From JABCPO02 sp963513115 (GTDB lineage Bacteria; Bacillota; Clostridia; TANB77; CAG-508), in assembly GCA_963513115.1 (NCBI GenBank), contig CAUPPN010000045.1, positions 1-7,649 of the forward strand: 7,649 nt of DNA. Reading direction: 5' to 3'. Below the pieces are notes generated by a model, which saw only the letters and a list, made by a program, of their open reading frames with translations, was not told the origin of the DNA and ran no database searches. The position numbers and the translations under genes are program-made. Of the stretch, positions 1-7,278 are shown one piece after another (position 1 is the stretch's first letter; the number at the start of each line of letters is the position of its first letter).

Positions 1-1068
1 AGAGCAGCAAAGGAAAAAGAATTAGAAGGCTTAAAAAATAAGATAAAAAATAAAGAAGATAACAAAACTTCAAAAGAAGAAGAAAAAACAAGCGTAGATA
101 AAGAGATAGAAAATTTAAAAGAAAGCATTAAAAATGATACTACAGCAAAAGAAGATAAACAAAAAGCACTAGATACTAATGCAAAAAACACTGATTCATT
201 AAATGAAAAACTAGGAAATGATAAGAAAGAATTAGAAGAACTAGAAAAGAAAAATGCAGAAGATGTTAAAAAAATAAATGAATTGGAAGAAGCTAAAAAA
301 GAATTAGAAAATAAAGAAAAAGAATTATCAGATTTAAAAAATGATAAAGAAGCTAAAGAAAAAGAGCTAAATAATAGAGAAAAAGAAATACAAGAAGAAC
401 TTAAAAAACTAAATGAGAAAAAAGAAATATTAAAAAATATAAAAATAGATGATAAGAATACATATAAAGATGTTGAAGAATTAGTTAAAAAAGATGAAGA
501 AATAGCAGAAAAGCAAAAAGAAAAACAATCAAAAGAAGAAGAACTTAAAAATATAGATTTTGATGCACAAAAAGAAAAAATTGATGAGAAGAATAAAACT
601 TATGAAAATTTAAGAACAGAATTCTTAAAAATAAAAGAAGAATATGATAATACATATAATAAGCAAAAATACATAATGAGAAGAAAACCAGCTACTTCAT
701 GGAATAGAAATTTAAATGAAGAATTTGTATTTGTATCTAATGCACCATTTGATAAGTTTGAATGTGTAAAAATAGATGGGTTGGTATTAGCAGAAGAAAA
801 CTATATAGCTGAAAAAGGAAGTACTAAAATTACATTAAAGAAGAATTACTTAAAAACATTAAAATCAGGAAAACATATAATTACAATAGTATCTAAAGAT
901 GGAGAAGTAAGTTCTGAATTTAGAATTTCTAGAAATAATTATAATTTACCAGAAACAGGTTCTAAAATAGCAATAGCAATAGTAATATTTGGTGTTACTG
1001 CAGGATTACTTTTAGCATTTGTTATGTATAACAAGAATAAGGAAAAAGAAGCAAAGGAAGAAGAATAA
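1..1068 (+). CDS. LPXTG-anchored coiled-coil surface protein, 3' part
   Basis: The frame is open from the first base of the window to a TAA at 1066-1068, so this is the C-terminal 355 residues of a longer protein; a TTG at 283 lies inside the open frame and is not a credible start. Visible residues 1 to about 225 are almost entirely K, E, N, D, L and I with a heptad-like pattern, which predicts a long coiled-coil stalk. Residues about 238-312 are a compact beta-rich domain (FVFVSNAPFDKF, then VDG/LKSGKH-type strands and turns) that resembles the Ig-like or X2-type modules near the C-termini of Gram-positive surface proteins; this is inference. Then come LPETG (residues 316-320), a 21-residue hydrophobic helix (323-343) and the tail NKNKEKEAKEEE. 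By family knowledge sortase cleaves between T and G and links the protein to peptidoglycan. The tail is more acidic than usual. The ligand, the N-terminal domain and the signal peptide are outside the window. A hairpin terminator follows. Confidence 0.9.
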   Translation, partial: RAAKEKELEGLKNKIKNKEDNKTSKEEEKTSVDKEIENLKESIKNDTTAKEDKQKALDTNAKNTDSLNEKLGNDKKELEELEKKNAEDVKKINELEEAKKELENKEKELSDLKNDKEAKEKELNNREKEIQEELKKLNEKKEILKNIKIDDKNTYKDVEELVKKDEEIAEKQKEKQSKEEELKNIDFDAQKEKIDEKNKTYENLRTEFLKIKEEYDNTYNKQKYIMRRKPATSWNRNLNEEFVFVSNAPFDKFECVKIDGLVLAEENYIAEKGSTKITLKKNYLKTLKSGKHIITIVSKDGEVSSEFRISRNNYNLPETGSKIAIAIVIFGVTAGLLLAFVMYNKNKEKEAKEEE

Positions 1069-1128
1069 GAAAGTAACAGACAAGAGGAATATTGGTATAT
1101 AACTAATTAAATAGTCTTTTGAACTTTT

Positions 1129-1157
1129 GAAGATACACTATATAGTGTATCTTTTTT
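1129..1157 (+). terminator. Rho-independent terminator after the surface-protein gene
   Basis: The arms AGATACACTA (1131-1140) and TAGTGTATCT (1143-1152) are perfect reverse complements, and the A at 1130 and G at 1129 extend the pairing. A run of six T (1152-1157) follows. It sits 60 bases past the TAA of the surface-protein gene. The stem is AT-rich but long. The whole element is also a perfect 22-base palindrome, so a protein-binding role is a weaker alternative. Confidence 0.8.
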
Positions 1158-1185
1158 AGCATTGTATAAAATAATGTAATAAAAA

Positions 1186-1214
1186 AACAAAAAGTAATAT
1201 TACTATAGTATAAT
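1186..1214 (+). promoter_or_regulatory. Probable promoter of the GldFG-like gene
   Basis: A perfect TATAAT at 1209-1214 would start transcription near 1221 and leave a leader of about 23 bases before the ATG at 1244, with AAAGGAG at 1231-1237. The -35 position (about 1186-1191) reads AACAAA, a poor match to TTGACA, so the promoter may be weak or need an activator. The spacer holds the perfect 12-base palindrome AGTAATATTACT (1193-1204), a possible operator. A second TATAAT at 1220-1225 is too close to the ribosome-binding site to be an efficient -10 element. Confidence 0.55.
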
Positions 1215-1243
1215 GTAGCTATAATGTAAAAAAGGAGAAAAAC

Positions 1244-3586
1244 ATGAAAAAAAGCAAAATGATAAATATATATTCTGCTGTATTGCTTGCAGCAATTACA
1301 TATATATTTAATACATATATAGTTAAAATGGGAATGCAAGCTGGATTTTCATATATAGAAGGTGGAGTAAGTTTAATATTTTTAATACTCGCAATTTTTT
1401 TACCAATACTCACTATACCAATGTATAGTAAAGAAAGTTTAATAAAAGACAAAGAATATATTAAGAAAAAAGGTACTCTAAAATATTATATATCTAAAAT
1501 AATGCCATTATTCGTATATGAAATTATAACATTTTTAGTATCACTAATTGGAATTATGCTATTTCAAAAAAGATTATTATTTCCTATACAAATATCATAT
1601 ATGGTATATATAGGAATAATTGTAGTATCAATGATATATGCAAGCACAATTGTGCTAATATATGAAATAGTATCAGGAAAAGAAAGAAAAAATATTGCTT
1701 TAAGTACAATACTTTCAATTTTAGTACTAATTATACCAATATTTTTAGATAGCAATATAATAACAATGATTGGAAATCTAGACTTTAAAAATGTATATAT
1801 GAATACATTTAATTCAAAAATATTACCAATATCATCACTACTAGTTGAATTAGTATATTTGGCTATTTTAATATACTTAGGAATTGTGCAGATTAAAAAT
1901 AATATATTAAAAGAAAAAGATGATGAAATAGTATATGACTATGAGATAGCAGAAGAGAATGAATTTCATATTGTTGGAAATAATGTTGTTGAAAATGAAA
2001 AGAAAGTTAAATATATAGATAATAAGAAAAAATTGTCTAAAAAAGCTAAGATAGTACAAATAATCATACCAATATCACTAATAACTGCCACATCTTTAGT
2101 TTTTGCAATTATGAAAAATTATGATAAATACTATATAGGATCAATTGATACAACTTTAGATAAGTCATATACAATATCAGAAAATTTAAAAAAGGAATTA
2201 AGTAATTTAGATAAAGAAATTGATATTATATATAATGGAGATAATTTAAATGAATTATTTGAGCTTAAAGCAAAAGAAATGAATAAGATAACAGATAAGA
2301 TACATTATACTAAATTAAAAAATGCTGATAGTAAAAAATTAGAAAGTGAACAACTATATATAAAAGAAAAAAATGATAAAAATAATGAAGAAGAACAAAG
2401 ACTATATACTTTTTCAGTAATTAAAGATGGCTTAATACCAAAAGAAGAAAATGAAGACTACTTATTAAATATAATAGATGATAAGATTGCAGAAGGCATT
2501 AAAGTGATGAAACTTAAAAATGAAGATGCAACTATAGGATATTTAAAAATTAATGGGGATAAGGAATCAAAAGATAATTATACTGTATTAAAAGAATCTT
2601 TAAAACTTAAAGGTAGAAATGTTAAGAACGTAACAGCAGATAATATTGAAAACCTAAAAGGAATAAAAGGGATAATAATTACAGAACAAGCAAGAGACTT
2701 AAGTGAAAAAGAGCTAGAAGTTTTAAAAGAATATATGAAAAATGGTGGTAATTTTGCAATATTTAAAGCACCAAAAGATAGTAAAGAAAAACAACAAAAC
2801 TTTGAAAAATTAACAAAAGAATATGGAATGATTATGCCATTAGATAAGGTGGTATTTGACTTAGGTGAAAAGAAAAGACTACAAATGTTAGTATCTGTTA
2901 CAGATGAAGAACTAGTAAAGGCAAATAAGGAAGATAAGAAAAAAACAAATTCTAAAATTGTATATGATAATGCTGTAATAATACCAAAGCCAATTGAAAA
3001 TACATTTAATGATATAATAGGATTAAGATATCCAATAAGTGTTATGCCATTACTATTTAATGGACATATTCAAATATTAGATCAAAATGAATTAGATAAT
3101 TTAAAAGTTAAGGTTGATAAACTATATGAAACATCAGAAGATGCAAAACTAATATCAGATTATAAACCGGAAGATATGCAAAAAGAAATTGTAGAAAAAG
3201 GTGAAAAAGGAAAATATACACTTGCTACAATATCTAAAAAAGATTTAGGAGATGGCAAAAATTCCAAGATGCTTGCATTTTCATCTAAATTTATGTTATC
3301 TGACATGGCATATCCAAATTTAACAAATAATAAAAAACCAGTAGCATATATACAAGGTGTACAAGAATTAATTAGATCAATTGCAAATACACTAACATTA
3401 GAAGAAAATATTGAATTAAAACCTAAAAGACAATATTTAGATATATTCCAAATAGATGAAAGATCAGACTCTAAAGAAGCAGCAAGCGAAAAAATAACAA
3501 AGACAATTGCAATATACTCGGCTATAGTATTAGCTATCTCTTTAGCAGTAAGTTTTATTAATAACAAATCAAAAACTAAAAATTAA
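1244..3586 (+). CDS. Fused ABC-2 permease / GldG-like transport protein
   Basis: This 780-residue protein appears to join two parts that GldF/GldG systems usually encode separately. Residues 1-218 carry about six membrane helices (near 7-27, 42-60, 88-107, 119-143, 151-176, 196-217), with the motif FLPILTIPMYSKE at the end of helix 2, like the GldF/ABC-2 pattern in which a basic/acidic turn follows that helix. A charged, presumably cytosolic linker (219-268) leads to helix 7 (270-290). A large extracytoplasmic region follows. Residues 298-360 (DTTLDKSYTISENLKKELSN) match the start of GldG-type proteins. Residues 430-512, with GIIITEQARDLSEKE then a KEYMKNGGNFAIF stretch, match the ABC_transp_aux (GldG/IFT52-like) fold. 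MLAFSSKFMLSD (676-687) resembles its later strand. A last helix (753-772) ends in a basic tail. Such proteins need a separate ABC ATPase, and none is in this window. The substrate is unknown, and gliding is not implied in this kind of organism. The start is supported by AAAGGAG six bases upstream of ATG. No hairpin terminator is visible after the stop. Confidence 0.85.
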   Translation: MKKSKMINIYSAVLLAAITYIFNTYIVKMGMQAGFSYIEGGVSLIFLILAIFLPILTIPMYSKESLIKDKEYIKKKGTLKYYISKIMPLFVYEIITFLVSLIGIMLFQKRLLFPIQISYMVYIGIIVVSMIYASTIVLIYEIVSGKERKNIALSTILSILVLIIPIFLDSNIITMIGNLDFKNVYMNTFNSKILPISSLLVELVYLAILIYLGIVQIKNNILKEKDDEIVYDYEIAEENEFHIVGNNVVENEKKVKYIDNKKKLSKKAKIVQIIIPISLITATSLVFAIMKNYDKYYIGSIDTTLDKSYTISENLKKELSNLDKEIDIIYNGDNLNELFELKAKEMNKITDKIHYTKLKNADSKKLESEQLYIKEKNDKNNEEEQRLYTFSVIKDGLIPKEENEDYLLNIIDDKIAEGIKVMKLKNEDATIGYLKINGDKESKDNYTVLKESLKLKGRNVKNVTADNIENLKGIKGIIITEQARDLSEKELEVLKEYMKNGGNFAIFKAPKDSKEKQQNFEKLTKEYGMIMPLDKVVFDLGEKKRLQMLVSVTDEELVKANKEDKKKTNSKIVYDNAVIIPKPIENTFNDIIGLRYPISVMPLLFNGHIQILDQNELDNLKVKVDKLYETSEDAKLISDYKPEDMQKEIVEKGEKGKYTLATISKKDLGDGKNSKMLAFSSKFMLSDMAYPNLTNNKKPVAYIQGVQELIRSIANTLTLEENIELKPKRQYLDIFQIDERSDSKEAASEKITKTIAIYSAIVLAISLAVSFINNKSKTKN

Positions 3587-3651
3587 AAATAATAATTAAA
3601 ATTAAAATTAAAATAGAAAATATATTAAAAATTAAAAAATATATAAGCTAA
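3587..3651. repeat. AT-only low-complexity spacer with ATTAAA hexamers
   Basis: The spacer after the GldFG-like gene is almost pure A and T. It holds three exact tandem copies of ATTAAA (3595-3612) followed by looser variants. No GC-containing hairpin is present, so transcription from upstream may run on into the ileS leader and meet the T-box terminator. It may also act as an A/T-rich upstream element for the promoter at 3652, which is inference. Confidence 0.5.
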
Positions 3652-3680
3652 TTGACAAAAATAGTAATTTTTAATATAAT
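3652..3680 (+). promoter_or_regulatory. Consensus vegetative promoter of ileS
   Basis: A perfect TTGACA (3652-3657) and a perfect TATAAT (3675-3680) are separated by exactly 17 bases, the sigma-A/sigma-70 ideal. Transcription should begin near 3687, just before the first conserved part of the T-box leader. An AT-rich stretch lies directly upstream. A strong constitutive promoter fits control by premature termination in the leader. Confidence 0.92.
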
Positions 3681-3686
3681 AGTTAA

Positions 3687-3950
3687 AATAATAAATGCAA
3701 TGAAGAGGACAAGATATATAGGTAAAACATAAGAGAGAGTAAATCAAATGCTGGAAGATTTATATGATAATAACTATATATTATCACCTTAGAGCAGATT
3801 TTCTGAAAAAATTAAAATAAATTGAAAAATAAAAGCTAGTAAGAAAATACGTTTAAACTTTACGTTAAAAGAAATGAGGTTAGTTAAAACTAATAAAAAT
3901 AGGTGGTACCACGGATAAAGAACATTCGTCCTATGACGTATGTTCTTTTT
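3687..3950 (+). promoter_or_regulatory. T-box riboswitch, tRNA-Ile specific
   Basis: This leader RNA senses uncharged tRNA-Ile and lets transcription proceed into ileS. In Stem I, GATATATAG (3713-3721) pairs with CTATATATT (3774-3782), and directly after this lies the specifier codon ATC (3783-3785, isoleucine) followed by A. The conserved AGAGAG (3733-3738) and a distal hairpin (TAAATC 3740-3745 with GATTTA 3757-3762, loop containing GCTGGAA) are present, and GAAGAGGAC near the 5' base with TTAGAGCAG on the 3' side fits the kink-turn region. A small hairpin TTAGT/ACTAA (3880-3893) fits Stem III. The T-box core GGTGGTACCACGG (3902-3914) contains TGGT (3904-3907), which can pair with the ACCA end of tRNA-Ile. 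The antiterminator forms from ATAGG (3899-3903) with CCTAT (3930-3934), and ACGGA (3911-3915) with TTCGT (3925-3929). Both helices use bases that the terminator also needs. Specifier, acceptor pairing and downstream gene all agree on isoleucine. Confidence 0.96.
3917..3950 (+). terminator. Conditional terminator of the ileS T-box
   Basis: AAAGAACAT (3917-3925) pairs with ATGTTCTTT (3940-3948). A T-T mismatch (3926/3939) separates this from CGTC (3927-3930) paired with GACG (3935-3938), around a CTAT loop. The stem runs into five T (3946-3950). The 5' arm and loop overlap the 3' strand of the antiterminator, so the two structures exclude each other: charged tRNA-Ile favours termination and uncharged tRNA-Ile favours read-through. 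Confidence 0.93.
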
Positions 3951-3986
3951 GCATATTATAATAATTTTAATTAAGTAAAATTAGTT

Positions 3987-4030
3987 AAGCAAGCAAACAA
4001 AGAAAGAAGCAATCAAATAAATAAACAAAT
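3987..4030 (+). repeat. Degenerate 4-base periodic A-rich tract in the ileS leader
   Basis: Forty-four bases split into eleven consecutive tetramers that all begin with AA: AAGC, AAGC, AAAC, AAAG, AAAG, AAGC, AATC, AAAT, AAAT, AAAC, AAAT. The tract has few T and no apparent internal pairing. It lies between the T-box terminator and the AGGAGG at 4041-4046. It is probably an unstructured spacer that keeps the ribosome-binding site open, perhaps as a standby site, or the remains of a slipped tandem repeat. Function is inference. Confidence 0.5.
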
Positions 4031-4050
4031 TAAATTAAGTAGGAGGAAAT

Positions 4051-7000
4051 ATGTATAAAAATACAAATCTAGAAAATAATTTCACAGGACTAGAAAAAGA
4101 AATATTAGAATTTTGGAAACAAAATGGAATAATTGAAAAAAATCTTAATATGAATTATGGAAAAAAGCAATTCACATTCTATGATGGACCACCAACTGCA
4201 AATGGAATGCCACATGCAGGACATATATTAACAAGAGTAATAAAAGATATTATACCAAGATACAAAGTTATGAAAGGATATAATGTTGAAAGAAAAGCAG
4301 GGTGGGATACACATGGATTACCTGTTGAACTTGAAATAGAAAAACAAATAGGAATATCTGGAAAAGAACAAATAGAAGAATATGGTGTAGAAAAATTTAA
4401 TAAGCTTTGTAAAGAAAGCGTTTTTAAATATGTAAGTATTTGGGAAGAAATGACAGACAAGGTTGGATTCTGGGTAGATATGGATGATCCATATATTACA
4501 TATGATAATAACTACATAGAATCTGTATGGTGGGCACTAAGCAAACTATTTAGCAAAGGATTACTATATGAAGGACATAAGGTTATGCCATATTGCCCTA
4601 GATGTGGTACAGCACTTTCATCACACGAAGTATCACAAGGGTACAAAGATGTAAAAGATTTAACTGCAACAGTAATGTTTAAGATAAAAGGGGAAGATAG
4701 ATATCTTTTAGCATGGACTACAACACCATGGACACTACCATCAAATGTAGCGGTAGTAGTAAATAAGAAGTATGAGTATGCAGATGTAAAAGTTGACTTA
4801 AATTCTAAAGAAAACAACAGCAGGATTGCTAAAGTTAAAAAAGAAGCAGAAAAAGCAAAAGAAGAAAAAGAATATGAAGTAGAACTACTAGAACCTAATT
4901 TTAGAACAATTGTAATTGCAAAAGAACTAATAGAAGAAGTATTAAAAGACTATGACTATGAAATAGTTAAAACATATGAAGGAAAAGACCTAGTAGGAAT
5001 AAAATATGAAAGACTATTAGATTTTGGTAAGGTAGAAGGAAAAGCGTTTGAAGTAATACATGGAGACTTTGTTAACTTAAAAGATGGTACAGGACTAGTA
5101 CACGCAGCCCCTGCATTTGGTGAAGATGACAATATCATATGTAAGAAAAATGACTTTGGATTTATTAATCTAGTAGATACTGAAGGAAAGTTTAAAAGCG
5201 AAGTAGAACCTTGGAAAGGTAGATTTGTAAGAGATACAAATGAAGATATTTGTAAATACTTAGCTGAAGAAGGAAAACTATTTAAAAAAGAAAAACAAGA
5301 ACACTCATATCCACATTGCTGGAGATGTGATACACCACTACTATACTACCCTAAAAAGAGTTGGTTTGTTAAAATGTCATCACTTAGAGATGAACTACTA
5401 GAAAATAACTCTAAGGTAAATTGGATGCCAGAAACTATCGGAACAGGTAGATTTGGTAACTTCTTAGAAAATGTAATAGACTGGTCAATATCTAGAGATA
5501 GATATTGGGGAACACCACTTCCAGTATGGAAATGTGAAGATTGTGGTCATGTAGATTGCATAGGATCAATTGAAGAGTTAAAAGAAAAAGCAATAGAAAA
5601 AGTAGAAGATATTGAACTACATAAGCCATATGTAGACAAAATAACTATGAAGTGTCCTAAATGTGGTAAAATAATGAAAAGAGAACCAGAAGTTATTGAC
5701 TGTTGGTTTGATTCAGGATCAATGCCATATGCACAACTACACTACCCATTTGAAAACCAAGATAAGTTTAAAAAGATGTTTCCAGCACAATTCATATCAG
5801 AAGCAATAGACCAAACAAGAGGATGGTTCTATACACTAATGGCACTTGGAACATCACTATTTGATCAAAATCCATATGAAAATGTAATAGTATTAGGACA
5901 CGTTTTAGATGGTAAGGGACAAAAGATGTCTAAGTCAAAGAAAAATGGAGTAGATCCATTAGTATTATTAGATGAAGTAGGAGCAGATGCTACAAGATGG
6001 TATTTCTTTAATGGTTCACAACCATGGATATCTTCAAGATTATCTATTGAAAATGTACAAGAAAGTCAAAGAGCATTCATACTTACACTATATAATGCAT
6101 ATGCATTCTATGTATTATATGCAAATATTGACAAATTTGATCCAACAAAATATGATATGAAAAACTTTGAGTATAAAGATGTAATGGATAAGTGGATAAT
6201 ATCTAAGGTAAACACACTTACTAAAAATGTAGATAAGATGTTAGAAAAATATGATATTAATGGAGCATCAAAAGAGATAGAAAACTTTACTGATGAACTT
6301 TCTAATTGGTATATTAGAAGAAATAGGAAAAGGTTCTGGGCAAAAGGAATGGAAGAAGATAAGATATCATGCTACATGGCATTATATGTATCACTTAAGA
6401 CATTAATCCAAGTTTCAGCACCATTTATACCTTTTGTAACAGAAGAAATATATCAAAACATAGTAAGAAGAGTAGAAAAAGATGCAAATGAAAGTATACA
6501 TTTAAACCTATGGCCAGAAGTAGCTGAAGACTTAATAGATACAAAATTAGAAGAAGAAATGGAACTTGCATATAGTATAGTTAAACTAGGTAGAAATATT
6601 AGAAATACAAATAATATTAAAAATAGGCAACCACTTTCTAAAATGCTAATATCTGAAAACTTACCAGAATATTATACTAATATAATTAAAGAAGAGCTAA
6701 ATATAAAAGAAGTGGCATTAGGTGCAAATATGAATGACTATGTTGTATATGATGTTAAACCTAATCTTCCGGTACTTGGTAAGACTTATGGAAAATTAAT
6801 ACCACAAATTACTAAAAAAATAAAGGAAATGGATCAAACAGAACTTGCAAATACACTATTTAAAGGTGATGAAGTAATATTTGATGTTGAAGATAACAAG
6901 GTAATAATATCTAATGAAACAGCATTTGCAACAATGCAAGGAAAAGAAGGATATGCATTTGCACCAGATAATACAATAGGTGTTGTAATAGATACAGAAA

Positions 7001-7278
7001 TAACAGAAGAACTTAAAAAAGAAGGATACCTAAGAGAGTTACTATCTAAGATACAAAATTTAAGAAAAGACAGTGGATTTGAAGTAACAGATAGGATAAA
7101 TATAGAAGTTGTGGCAGATAAATACCTAACAGAAATAATTAAAACAAATGAAGAAGAAATTAAAAAAGCTACACTTACTAAAAATCTAGAAATACTAGAC
7201 AAAAAAGATGAAGAAAAAGACTATACTGAAGAAAAAATAAATGACAAGAATATATATATAGCTATTTCTAAAAACTAA
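4051..7278 (+). CDS. ileS: Isoleucyl-tRNA synthetase, eukaryote-like type 2
   Basis: This cytosolic class Ia enzyme joins isoleucine to tRNA-Ile using ATP and hydrolyses mischarged Val-tRNA-Ile. The 1075-residue protein is complete. The catalytic core has PPTANGMPHAGH with the HIGH-type signature HAGH at 55-58, GWDTHGLPVE (84-93), AIDQTRGWFYTL (585-596) and KMSKS at 625-629. The CP1 editing domain (about 195-420) has TTTPWT (223-228) and GLVHAAPAFGEDD (348-360). Two likely zinc sites are C182/C185 with C423/C426, and C495/C498 with C535/C538. The helical anticodon-binding domain (about 705-865) includes NWYIRRNRKRFW (752-763), and a further C-terminal domain of the type-2 kind fills about 866-1075. 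The extended length and motif wording place it in the type 2 (eukaryote-like) group, many members of which are naturally insensitive to mupirocin. A lysine/glutamate-rich insertion sits at about 251-277. ATG 4051 follows AGGAGG with a rather short gap of four bases. Expression is controlled by the T-box leader, and a strong terminator follows. Confidence 0.98.
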   Translation: MYKNTNLENNFTGLEKEILEFWKQNGIIEKNLNMNYGKKQFTFYDGPPTANGMPHAGHILTRVIKDIIPRYKVMKGYNVERKAGWDTHGLPVELEIEKQIGISGKEQIEEYGVEKFNKLCKESVFKYVSIWEEMTDKVGFWVDMDDPYITYDNNYIESVWWALSKLFSKGLLYEGHKVMPYCPRCGTALSSHEVSQGYKDVKDLTATVMFKIKGEDRYLLAWTTTPWTLPSNVAVVVNKKYEYADVKVDLNSKENNSRIAKVKKEAEKAKEEKEYEVELLEPNFRTIVIAKELIEEVLKDYDYEIVKTYEGKDLVGIKYERLLDFGKVEGKAFEVIHGDFVNLKDGTGLVHAAPAFGEDDNIICKKNDFGFINLVDTEGKFKSEVEPWKGRFVRDTNEDICKYLAEEGKLFKKEKQEHSYPHCWRCDTPLLYYPKKSWFVKMSSLRDELLENNSKVNWMPETIGTGRFGNFLENVIDWSISRDRYWGTPLPVWKCEDCGHVDCIGSIEELKEKAIEKVEDIELHKPYVDKITMKCPKCGKIMKREPEVIDCWFDSGSMPYAQLHYPFENQDKFKKMFPAQFISEAIDQTRGWFYTLMALGTSLFDQNPYENVIVLGHVLDGKGQKMSKSKKNGVDPLVLLDEVGADATRWYFFNGSQPWISSRLSIENVQESQRAFILTLYNAYAFYVLYANIDKFDPTKYDMKNFEYKDVMDKWIISKVNTLTKNVDKMLEKYDINGASKEIENFTDELSNWYIRRNRKRFWAKGMEEDKISCYMALYVSLKTLIQVSAPFIPFVTEEIYQNIVRRVEKDANESIHLNLWPEVAEDLIDTKLEEEMELAYSIVKLGRNIRNTNNIKNRQPLSKMLISENLPEYYTNIIKEELNIKEVALGANMNDYVVYDVKPNLPVLGKTYGKLIPQITKKIKEMDQTELANTLFKGDEVIFDVEDNKVIISNETAFATMQGKEGYAFAPDNTIGVVIDTEITEELKKEGYLRELLSKIQNLRKDSGFEVTDRINIEVVADKYLTEIIKTNEEEIKKATLTKNLEILDKKDEEKDYTEEKINDKNIYIAISKN

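Noticed and set aside
283..1068. TTG at 283 as the start of a separate 261-residue protein
   Set aside because: The same frame is open and of identical coiled-coil composition back to base 1, and no ribosome-binding site precedes the TTG. It is internal to a longer gene.
1103..1755. Minus-strand open frames across the start of the GldFG-like gene
   Set aside because: They lie opposite a well-supported gene, overlap one another, have no ribosome-binding sites and read as I/Y-rich reverse images of membrane-helix codons.
3160..3567. Minus-strand frame of 135 codons opposite the end of the GldFG-like gene
   Set aside because: It is the shadow of the coding strand, with no start signal and no independent motif. 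TTA-type stops are simply rare opposite this codon use.
3595..3612. Three tandem ATTAAA hexamers as a replication or CRISPR-like repeat
   Set aside because: Only three very short copies in nearly pure A/T sequence, with no spacers, DnaA-box pattern or neighbouring cas or replication genes.
3687..3950. A small protein or tRNA gene in the ileS leader
   Set aside because: The tRNA-like features are explained by T-box pairing elements. No cloverleaf can be drawn and the short frames lack ribosome-binding sites.
4179..7202. Several minus-strand frames opposite ileS, up to 122 codons
   Set aside because: They are serine/proline/isoleucine-rich mirror frames of conserved ileS codons, with no ribosome-binding sites or promoters.
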